The notes below the pieces were generated by a model. That model had not been told where the DNA came from. It ran no database searches and saw nothing but the letters and a program-made list of their open reading frames with translations. Positions 7,195 through 12,938 of a DNA stretch of 13,874 nucleotides are shown here, piece after piece; positions within the stretch are counted from its first letter, which is position 1, and the number at the start of each line of letters is the position of its first letter. The position numbers and the translations under genes are program-made. Origin of the DNA: AV133 sp035567015 (GTDB taxonomy: Bacteria; Verrucomicrobiota; Verrucomicrobiia; Chthoniobacterales; UBA10450); assembly GCA_035567015.1 (NCBI GenBank), contig DATMPQ010000037.1:1-13874 (forward strand). Reading direction: 5' to 3'.

Positions 7195-7332
7195 TTATGC
7201 CACTGCCGCCCGATCGGCACCTTGCTGGTCCTGCCGCGCGAGCTTGCGACAAGAGCGTTTGATTTCCTCATCTGAAGCATTCCGACCAACGCCGAGGACA
7301 TGGTAACAATCGCGCTTCTTTGTCGTAGCCAC
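7195..7332 (-). pseudogene. dnaJ: Remnant of a DnaJ chaperone gene (start of the J-domain)
   Basis: On the minus strand, from a GTG at 7332-7330, a 45-codon frame reads VATTKKRDCYHVLGVGRNAS and continues DEEIKRSCRKLARQ, then diverges and stops at 7195. This is clearly the beginning of a DnaJ J-domain (typical ATTKRDYYEVLGVSRNASDEEIKKAYRKLARQYHPD). Helix I and most of helix II are visible, but the HPD tripeptide needed to stimulate DnaK is replaced by DQQ, two aromatic positions have become Cys, and everything downstream is lost. A purine-rich AGGAG about 13 bases before the GTG may be the old ribosome binding site. It lies between the converging GT61 and GT2 genes and has no functional link to glycan synthesis, so it is probably a scar of rearrangement. 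A working micro-protein is possible but unlikely. Confidence 0.75.
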
Positions 7333-7394
7333 CTATAAATCCAAACTCCTAAGGCTGGAACGCAGGCTTGCCGTGCAAAGAGATCGCCATGCTT

Positions 7395-8300
7395 CTAGGT
7401 GCGCTCATCTTTCATCTCGACTCGTACGGCGTCAAGATGACTTCGCCGAATGTGGCGGTATTTGATGTGATCCTTGAAGGCGCGCCAGCAGAGCCGTCGC
7501 GCAAGCGAATTCTTTCGAAGTCCACTTGCCAAAACACAGACCGTTAAGAACCAGCTGAGCGGCACTCGAAATTGCCTGCGAAAGAACAGGAAGCGATTTC
7601 GGAAGCTATTATAGGTTAGTTCCGGAGTAAAACGGGAGGAAACACCACCTTTATGGAGCAGCACGGACTTTGCGCAGGCAACCACTCTAAAGCGGGCTCT
7701 CCGAGTCTGAATAGCCCAGTCTGCCTCTTCGTAGGCTAGAAAATACTCTTCACTCATTAAACCGATCTTGCCTAGAGCGCTGTTGCGAACAAGGATACAA
7801 GCGCCTGGCAGATAATCGACATCTGCCACGTCCGAGCGTAGCTGCCCGAGATCAGTTATGCCGCCGACATGTCCACTCCACCGGCGAATCCATCCGCCAC
7901 AGCTCCATAGTTGCTCCTTGTGGTTACAGAAATACATCGCCGGACCAGCCAGCGCGATCGACTGATCCTTTTCCATTATCTGAGTTAAAGGTTGTAAAAA
8001 ATCTTGCTCCGCAATCGTATCGTTATTGAGAAGCAAAGAGTAACGGTAGCCACGCTCCAAGCTGAAACGAAGCCCTATGTTGTTCCCAGCAGCGAATCCT
8101 GTCTCCAGACCTGCGTTATGATAGATGACGTCAGGGTGGCTGGCTTTGAGAATGGACTCCACTGCCTTATCCGGCCCGTTATTCACGACAAAAACGTCGA
8201 AGGGCGAGACGACGGATCGCCGTAATGAATCGAGACACGCCAGGGTGTCTTCAATCGATCCGAAATGCAAGATAATTATCAGAGTCTTGGCGTCATCCAT
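7395..8300 (-). CDS. GT2 family glycosyltransferase, rhamnosyltransferase-like (WbbL type)
   Basis: 301-residue GT-A glycosyltransferase. The first strand is TLIIILHFGSIEDTLACLDSL; VNNGPD (39-44) replaces the usual VDNGSxD; GFAAGNNIGL (68-77) and LLLNNDT (89-95, the DxD equivalent) follow. DYLPGACILVRNSAL (162-175) then leads into EEYFLAYEEADWAIQTRRA at 184-202, the E-D-x-D-W/L-x-x-R region that holds the catalytic base. This order is that of the WbbL/rhamnosyltransferase-like GT2 subgroup found in O-antigen and exopolysaccharide loci; the donor is not proven. The C-terminal ~80 residues are basic and hydrophobic and may sit on the membrane. The ATG at 8300 comes 21 bp after the FkbM stop, so it is the last gene of the flippase, FkbM, GT2 operon. 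Confidence 0.92.
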   Translation of the reverse strand: MDDAKTLIIILHFGSIEDTLACLDSLRRSVVSPFDVFVVNNGPDKAVESILKASHPDVIYHNAGLETGFAAGNNIGLRFSLERGYRYSLLLNNDTIAEQDFLQPLTQIMEKDQSIALAGPAMYFCNHKEQLWSCGGWIRRWSGHVGGITDLGQLRSDVADVDYLPGACILVRNSALGKIGLMSEEYFLAYEEADWAIQTRRARFRVVACAKSVLLHKGGVSSRFTPELTYNSFRNRFLFFRRQFRVPLSWFLTVCVLASGLRKNSLARRLCWRAFKDHIKYRHIRRSHLDAVRVEMKDERT

Positions 8301-8321
8301 GAAAGAATGCTAGCTAGGTCT

Positions 8322-9215
8322 TCACGAGGCAGAGTATAAAGCGTTCGACTCGGGCCGAAACGCGGAAATATTCAGTTGCAGGTCCATCTGGCCAGCCAGT
8401 CGCCGATCAAGAAATGGATGCGGCAAGGCAAATGCCTCGTGAATCTGGTACCGAAATCCCGCGCCAGAAAGGATATCCAGGATTCTCGAAAGCCTTTGTT
8501 CTGAACTAGCCGGAGAATGGTATTCGACAAACAGGTTTTGCACATTTGTCAGCTCTTCCCGGCAGTCATCCAGGACATCATACTCTGCGCCTTCAATATC
8601 TAGCTTTAGGAAATCAATCTTTTCATGCAGCCAAGACTTTAGCCGCACCGCTGATACGGACACCGAACCGCCGGTGTCGGTGGAGGTGGCAATGTGCCCG
8701 GAAGCCCCACGTTCGGCGGTAAATGAAAGCGAGGTATCACTGTTCCACAGAGCGGCGTTTACAAGTTGCACATTCGGGAGATGAAATGAGTCAATGTTCT
8801 GCCTTAGCAGTTCAAAAATCCACGGATCCGCTTCAAAGGCAATAACGTGGCTTTGAGGATAGATCCGCTTAAAGAAAAGGGTCGCCAACCCAATATTGGC
8901 CCCGCCATCGATGATGAGCGGGCGAGGCGTGGCAGATGGAAATGCGTAACATCTGTCGAGGAATATCTCTTTGTATACTCCTAGAAAAGAATCGGCGTCA
9001 GCGACCTGCATCGGCCGTCCAGCGAAGGTAATCTGCAACGGGCGATACTTACGACGATAATTCAGTTTGATCTTATCCACAAAATTGAGATCCCGTCCAT
9101 GAATCAAGAGACGGCCCATTCTCGCCAACCGGAGACTTTTTAGTTTGGTAAATGCTCGCGCAGCTGCGCTTCGCTCCTTAGGAAGATGTGATGGGTTAGT
9201 TTCCAGATAACGCAC
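8322..9215 (-). CDS. FkbM family SAM-dependent methyltransferase
   Basis: 297-residue class I methyltransferase with the FkbM domain, which commonly O-methylates sugars in polysaccharide clusters. The SAM-binding motif I is PLIIDGGANIGLATLFFKR at residues 99-117, motif II is VIAFEADPWIFELLRQN at 124-140 (acidic residue for the ribose hydroxyls), and DFLKLDIEGAEYDVL at 201-215 is the FkbM signature D-x-x-K-x-D-I-E-G-x-E. The first ~95 residues form a separate N-terminal section with many basic residues. The start is a GTG at 9215-9213, 15 bp after the flippase stop, with AGGCGG overlapping that stop as a likely ribosome binding site. It is not a close copy of the second FkbM protein in this window. 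The methylated sugar and position are unknown. Confidence 0.92.
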   Translation of the reverse strand: MRYLETNPSHLPKERSAAARAFTKLKSLRLARMGRLLIHGRDLNFVDKIKLNYRRKYRPLQITFAGRPMQVADADSFLGVYKEIFLDRCYAFPSATPRPLIIDGGANIGLATLFFKRIYPQSHVIAFEADPWIFELLRQNIDSFHLPNVQLVNAALWNSDTSLSFTAERGASGHIATSTDTGGSVSVSAVRLKSWLHEKIDFLKLDIEGAEYDVLDDCREELTNVQNLFVEYHSPASSEQRLSRILDILSGAGFRYQIHEAFALPHPFLDRRLAGQMDLQLNISAFRPESNALYSAS

Positions 9216-9230
9216 GAGTTTAATCGCCGC

Positions 9231-10670
9231 CTATTCCCCACGTAACAATGAGCGATCCTTTTCGAGTGCGACGGCTCCATCGTGAACCCGTCGATCATTC
9301 ATCGCAGCCCGGTTAAGGTCATGCCAAACATGCGATGCCCGGAACGGGTAGTACCAGTAGTTTGTAAAGAGGCCGCCAATCAGAGATGAAAGAGGTACAC
9401 CCGCGACGCCAATCATGGGACAGAGAAAGATCGTTCCGATTACAGCCAGTACACCTTGAATCAAGGTCGCCAGCGCAAACGGGTTTGAACCCGAAGCGAG
9501 AACGAAATGACCTGGCACGACCGCAAGTCCGGCGATGAGGAAGTTGATCGTAAGAAATAGGAGAACATCCTTTCCAACATATTGTCCGGGGCCCACCCAC
9601 AGCTTAACTAGAAAAGGGGACCCAAAGTAGAGAAAGAGGCTAGTCGCAAAATAAAGTAGAGTCCCAATTCGAATGGTTCGATTCATACGAAGTCTCGCGG
9701 CACTCACGTCACCGGCTGCGATCTGTTGCGTAAAGAGAGGACTTTGAGTAACTGTTATCTGCTGGACGGCGGCCCCGAGAGTCTGGCTGATCCGCGCGGC
9801 TAAATAATACGGCGCCACTGCTGCGGGCCCGAGAATTGATCCTAGCAAGGGCACTTGGATAGTGTTGATTAAGTAGACGCCGGAGCTTACAAACCCGAAA
9901 GGCAACGCGATTCTCCAAAGACGGCTAATCAAGGGCCTTGAGGCTGACGCCTTAAAGTCCATCTCCCTGCCTGCGAAGCGGGACAGAGCCAAGTGCATGG
10001 CAACGAATTGGATCAACGAAGCGCCAAGCACCACAAGCGACATACCGAGTAGGCCAGGGGCTATCAACAGAGCGATTGCCGACGCAATATTCCAAAGCAA
10101 GGCATAGCTGCCTGAGATGAAGCGCCCCAAAAACATGAAGCCTATTCCGTCTAGAAACGATTGGCTTAATCGCATCTGTAGGTTCAACAGGATCGAAGCG
10201 CCAAGGGCGTACCAGATCAACGCCGTTTCGGGCGTGCGGGTCTCGATCAATTTCGTATGGGGCAGCACAGCGTGGTAAAGCAGGATTAAGGCAATCCCCG
10301 CGATGGCGGTAACGCCCCAGAAAATTACGCGACTTGACGCATAGAGTTCGCTAACGCCAAGCCAGCCGGGCTGCGTCTCAATCAGGTCGGACGCTCGAAC
10401 GGCCGAGCTTGTCTTGGAGAGTCGCAATGAATACGCGGCCTGCCTGCTGATCGCCGAACTGAAACCGAAGTCGGCTAACCCTAACATCGTCAGAAATCCT
10501 TGAAGCGAAAACCATAGCCCAGCGTCAGAGCGCCCCAGCAGTCTTAGAATGAACGGAATCGCGACAGCTGCGCCAAAGATGGTGCAGCCCTGCTGGTACC
10601 ACCCGGCGAGGACGGCGGCACGGGCAGGATGTGATTGGCTCCAGTTGAGGACCTGACGATAAAAATGCAT
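9231..10670 (-). CDS. Wzx-like polysaccharide flippase (MATE/MOP superfamily)
   Basis: 479-residue polytopic membrane protein with about 12 hydrophobic helices and no large soluble domain, the build of O-antigen and capsule flippases that move undecaprenyl-linked repeat units to the periplasmic face. Typical features are the first helix region GWYQQGCTIFGAAVAIPFIL, the polar LGRSDAGLWFSLQGF loop and FGFSSAISRQAAYSLRLS at about residues 71-88. A second-half helix reads LWRIALPFGFVSSGVYLINT, and a PLLGSILGPAAVAPYYLAAR-like stretch resembles other Wzx and PST exporters. The ATG at 10670-10668 lies 6 bases after the stop of a UGM tail remnant, so in an ancestral arrangement it was presumably coupled to a full glf gene. 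It heads the operon with FkbM and GT2. The assignment to flippase rather than another MOP exporter rests on context. Confidence 0.9.
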   Translation of the reverse strand: MHFYRQVLNWSQSHPARAAVLAGWYQQGCTIFGAAVAIPFILRLLGRSDAGLWFSLQGFLTMLGLADFGFSSAISRQAAYSLRLSKTSSAVRASDLIETQPGWLGVSELYASSRVIFWGVTAIAGIALILLYHAVLPHTKLIETRTPETALIWYALGASILLNLQMRLSQSFLDGIGFMFLGRFISGSYALLWNIASAIALLIAPGLLGMSLVVLGASLIQFVAMHLALSRFAGREMDFKASASRPLISRLWRIALPFGFVSSGVYLINTIQVPLLGSILGPAAVAPYYLAARISQTLGAAVQQITVTQSPLFTQQIAAGDVSAARLRMNRTIRIGTLLYFATSLFLYFGSPFLVKLWVGPGQYVGKDVLLFLTINFLIAGLAVVPGHFVLASGSNPFALATLIQGVLAVIGTIFLCPMIGVAGVPLSSLIGGLFTNYWYYPFRASHVWHDLNRAAMNDRRVHDGAVALEKDRSLLRGE

Positions 10671-10769
10671 GCCTCGTCAGGAGAGTCTGAAGGTGTGATC
10701 GAATTGTGCAAGAGCGATACCGATCACTTGGTCCATGTTGTAATAGCGACAAGTCGCCAAGCCGGCGAC
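10667..10769 (-). repeat. Direct repeat, copy 1 (UGM tail plus flippase start)
   Basis: This 103-bp stretch aligns without gaps to 11653-11755, offset exactly 986 bp, with about 84 of 103 identical bases by eye. It begins with GCATG, which contains the flippase ATG in reverse complement, runs through the UGM stop and covers the last ~30 UGM codons. Similarity stops abruptly just inside the flippase gene, and it fades past 10769. Confidence 0.85.
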
Positions 10770-10778
10770 TATAGCGGA
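10677..10778 (-). pseudogene. glf: Remnant: last ~31 codons of UDP-galactopyranose mutase
   Basis: The minus strand reads GLATCRYYNMDQVIGIALAQ, then FDHTFRLS and a TGA at 10679-10677. The intact UGM ends RLATYRYYNMDQVIGMALAE, FDHIVKLS, TGA. The frame is intact for 33 codons but is closed upstream by TAA (10781-10779) and has no start, so it is a fragment only. It includes the conserved Tyr-Tyr region near the UGM active site. It sits 6 bases before the flippase start, which suggests the flippase was once directly downstream of a full glf gene. Confidence 0.85.
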
Positions 10779-10796
10779 TTATCCGTAAATCTACAA
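10768..10796 (-). promoter_or_regulatory. Candidate sigma70-type promoter toward the flippase operon
   Basis: On the minus strand TTGTAG (10796-10791) and TATAGT (10773-10768) are separated by 17 bp, which would start transcripts about 90 bases before the flippase ATG. The -10 box matches consensus at 5 of 6 positions, but the -35 box matches at only 3. It lies just beyond the UGM tail remnant, in sequence brought next to it by the FkbM insertion. This is a pattern match only. Confidence 0.3.
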
Positions 10797-10865
10797 GCCT
10801 ATCATGTCTTGTTCGATCCTATTGCATTTGCAATTTAAGCGACAGCGGATAATTCACACAAGATC

Positions 10866-11684
10866 GTGAGTGCTTTCGAGAAGGCCCAAGTATATTTCCG
10901 CGCGAGTGCCGCGCTCGGGAGTCTTAATCTTAAGGGTTTGCCGTTCTTGCCGAAGAGGCTGTTCAACGTGCCTCTTTATAACCGCGGGGCTTACAACGAG
11001 TTTGTGACATGGATTTATCTACTCCGATTGAACTCGGCTCGCTGGATCGTGGATGTGGGCGCAAATCACGGTGACTTCGCCGAGGCCGCAGCTGCCTATT
11101 TTCCTGAGGCGAATATTCTGCTCGTTGAGCCACTTCCTCAATTGCATGAGGAACTTCAACGCCGCTGCGCTCAACACGGTGGGAAATGGTTGCTGGAAAA
11201 GGTCGCCGTTGGAGCCGAAGAGGATGTCCTGCCATTGCACGTGGCTGCGGACCAAGACGCTATCGGAAGCTTGGCCGGATTTAGTCCTGAATATCAAAGA
11301 CTAAATCCGCAATCAGGAATCACACAGATATCCTGCAAGGTGCGTCAATTGGATGCTGTTGCCATAGAGCGAGAAATTTCGTGCATCGATTTGTTAAAGA
11401 TTGATGTAGAAGGGTTCGAGTTTGAGGTCATCAAGGGGGCTGTCCGTGCGCTAGAGTTTACGCGCGCCCTGATTATCGAAGTCTCACTAGTCCGTCGCCC
11501 AACGGACGTCACTAATCCTTTGGTCGCAATCCTTGATCTGGTGACCACACATGGCTTTCAAGTCGTCAGCGTCGTTCCGTCTTTTTTTGATCCGTCTTCT
11601 CCTTGGAAGCCTGTCGAGTTCAACATTCTAGCTAGGAAATCTGAGGCTGCCTGCATGTCGCGTCAGGAGAGTTTGACGATATGA
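10866..11684 (+). CDS. FkbM family SAM-dependent methyltransferase (second, plus-strand copy)
   Basis: 272-residue class I methyltransferase. Motif I is WIVDVGANHGDFAEAAAAYF at residues 60-79, followed by ANILLVEPLPQLHEEL (82-97) with the ribose-binding Glu, and DLLKIDVEGFEFEVIKGA near 175-192, the FkbM D-x-x-K-x-D-x-E-G-x-E signature. FNILARK near residue 254 is the usual last strand; the final ten residues (CMSRQESLTI) lie in sequence homologous to a UGM gene end and are probably not native. The start is taken as GTG at 10866, since no ATG precedes the conserved region; no good ribosome binding site is seen. It is the only plus-strand gene between two minus-strand blocks and is bracketed by a direct repeat, so it looks inserted. 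It overlaps the intact glf tail to tail by 22 bp. Confidence 0.9.
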   Translation: MSAFEKAQVYFRASAALGSLNLKGLPFLPKRLFNVPLYNRGAYNEFVTWIYLLRLNSARWIVDVGANHGDFAEAAAAYFPEANILLVEPLPQLHEELQRRCAQHGGKWLLEKVAVGAEEDVLPLHVAADQDAIGSLAGFSPEYQRLNPQSGITQISCKVRQLDAVAIEREISCIDLLKIDVEGFEFEVIKGAVRALEFTRALIIEVSLVRRPTDVTNPLVAILDLVTTHGFQVVSVVPSFFDPSSPWKPVEFNILARKSEAACMSRQESLTI

Positions 11685-11755
11685 TCGAATTCTGCAAGAG
11701 CCATACCGATCACTTGATCCATGTTGTAGTAACGGTAAGTGGCGAGGCGACCGAC
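11653..11755 (-). repeat. Direct repeat, copy 2 (end of intact UGM gene)
   Basis: Partner of 10667-10769 in the same orientation. It covers the last ~30 codons and stop of the intact glf gene plus ten further bases, including a CAT at the place where copy 1 has the flippase start codon. Its first bases also encode the C-terminal residues of the plus-strand FkbM protein. Confidence 0.85.
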
Positions 11756-12772
11756 GAACGTGACGTTTTTCTCCAGCGCTGCGCGCTCGGCGTATTTTGA
11801 ATAGAGCGCCTTCGCATCGGGTGCCGGAATCGGATAGTAGGGCTCGCGGCCCGGACCGAACTCCTGCGGATACTCTCGAACGATCGTGGTCCTGGGAAGC
11901 TTCTGGCCGGTGGCGTGTTTGATTTCGACGATGCGGGTGAAGTCGTGATCGTTGGGGTAATTCACTTGCATGGCCGGCTGGAAATATTCCTGCGACAAGG
12001 TTTCCGGCTCGAAGCGTAATGATCGATATGGCAACGGACCAAAGCAGTGATCGAAATATTCATCGATCGGGCCGGTGTAGATGAGATGTTTATATCGAAC
12101 TTGTTCGCGCGCATCGCGAAAGTCGGTGTTGAGCCGCATTTCGATTTTTGGATCGGAGAGCATTTTCTCGAACATTGGCGTGTAACCATCCTTCGGTAGC
12201 GCCTGAAACCTTTCTGACAAATAACGGTCGTCGCGGTTGGTGCGGATCGGGATTCGCCCGCAGACGCTTGGATCGAGATCCTTGGCGTCGCGCTGCCATT
12301 GTTTGCGCGTGTAATTCTTGAAGAACATCTCGTACAACTTCCATCCGACCTGCGAGACGATTACTTCCTCGGAATTCTTCGGGCTGTCGATCTTAACGCG
12401 CCACTCCGCGAGTTGCGCTTCCATTTCTTCGCTGGTCGATGGCCGGCCGATCAGTTGCTCGAACGTGTTGAGATTGATCGGGAAATACCAGAAGTGGCCA
12501 TCAGTCCAAGACAAAATCTTGTACTCCACTTCGCGCCAGTCGGTGAACTGGCTCAGATAATCGACGATGCGCTGCGAATTGGTGCGGAAATAATGAGGAC
12601 CGTAATCGTGAACGAGGATACCCGCCGCATCGTAATGATCGTAGGCGTTGCCCCCGATGTGATGGCGCTTCTCGACAATCAGGCAACTCTTGCCGAGCTG
12701 GCTGGCGATGCGCTCGGCAAGCACGGCGCCGGCGAAGCCCGCGCCTACGATCAAGAAATCAAACTTTTCCAC
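11663..12772 (-). CDS. glf: UDP-galactopyranose mutase
   Basis: Flavoenzyme of 369 residues that interconverts UDP-galactopyranose and UDP-galactofuranose in the cytoplasm, supplying the galactofuranose donor. The FAD dinucleotide motif is FLIVGAGFAGAVLAER at residues 6-21. EKRHHIGGNAYD (34-45) is the second flavin motif, and HDYGPHYFRTN (55-65) and WYFPINLNTFEQL (95-107) follow. The FFKNYTRKQW (150-159) and GRIPIRTNRDDRY (172-184) segments hold substrate-contacting Tyr, Trp and Arg residues, and GRLATYRYYNMDQVIGMAL (341-359) is the C-terminal Tyr-rich active-site segment. The length is normal for the family. The start is a GTG at 12772-12770 (MEKFDFLIVG), with no evident ribosome binding site but with a small ORF ending 4 bases upstream, which may couple translation. 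It is the only complete UGM gene; two partial ones lie at 3485-3769 and 10677-10778. Confidence 0.96.
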   Translation of the reverse strand: MEKFDFLIVGAGFAGAVLAERIASQLGKSCLIVEKRHHIGGNAYDHYDAAGILVHDYGPHYFRTNSQRIVDYLSQFTDWREVEYKILSWTDGHFWYFPINLNTFEQLIGRPSTSEEMEAQLAEWRVKIDSPKNSEEVIVSQVGWKLYEMFFKNYTRKQWQRDAKDLDPSVCGRIPIRTNRDDRYLSERFQALPKDGYTPMFEKMLSDPKIEMRLNTDFRDAREQVRYKHLIYTGPIDEYFDHCFGPLPYRSLRFEPETLSQEYFQPAMQVNYPNDHDFTRIVEIKHATGQKLPRTTIVREYPQEFGPGREPYYPIPAPDAKALYSKYAERAALEKNVTFVGRLATYRYYNMDQVIGMALAEFDHIVKLS

Positions 12773-12776
12773 GAAA

Positions 12777-12899
12777 CTAATGAAGTTCGGCCTGCAAAAT
12801 AGCAGACCCCACGCTATCGCCGAATTGCGAGGGTGAGATTAGTGGGATGACGGCGAGCAATCGCGCGATGCTCCGGAGAGTTTGTTTCTTTAGGCTCAT
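12777..12899 (-). CDS. Possible small ORF of 40 codons just upstream of glf
   Basis: From an ATG at 12899-12897 the minus strand encodes MSLKKQTLRSIARLLAVIPL followed by ISPSQFGDSVGSAILQAELH and TAG at 12779-12777. It has a basic start and a short hydrophobic stretch (residues 11-22), so it could be a small membrane-associated peptide, a weak signal peptide or a leader whose translation opens the glf start 4 bases further on. No clear ribosome binding site was found, and I recognise no family. It may equally be the surviving end of a lost gene or a chance ORF. It fills most of the 166 bp between the beta-helix gene and glf. Confidence 0.3.
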   Translation of the reverse strand: MSLKKQTLRSIARLLAVIPLISPSQFGDSVGSAILQAELH

Positions 12900-12938
12900 C
12901 GCGTTCGTTTGATGATCAGCTTCTTCGCAACCGCTGTC

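Noticed and set aside
10841..10868. AGCGGATAATTCACACA before the plus-strand FkbM gene resembles the lac operator/promoter region used in cloning vectors (GCGGATAACAATTTCACACAGG).
   Set aside because: The match needs a 4-base gap, covers under 20 bases, and no lac or vector sequence continues on either side. I take it as coincidence around a GATAAT-like -10 box.
11663..11684. Considered whether the 22-bp overlap meant the FkbM stop or the glf stop was a sequencing error.
   Set aside because: Both proteins reach their family-typical ends before or at the overlap, and the repeat copy at 10677 has the same glf stop, so both stops are credible.
8322..11684. Possibility that the two FkbM genes are a duplicated pair.
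   Set aside because: They share only family motifs; length, N-termini and most residues differ, so they look independently acquired.
12299..12802. A 167-codon plus-strand frame opposite glf.
   Set aside because: It is antisense to a well-conserved UGM gene and shows no family features; long antisense frames are expected in G+C-rich coding DNA.
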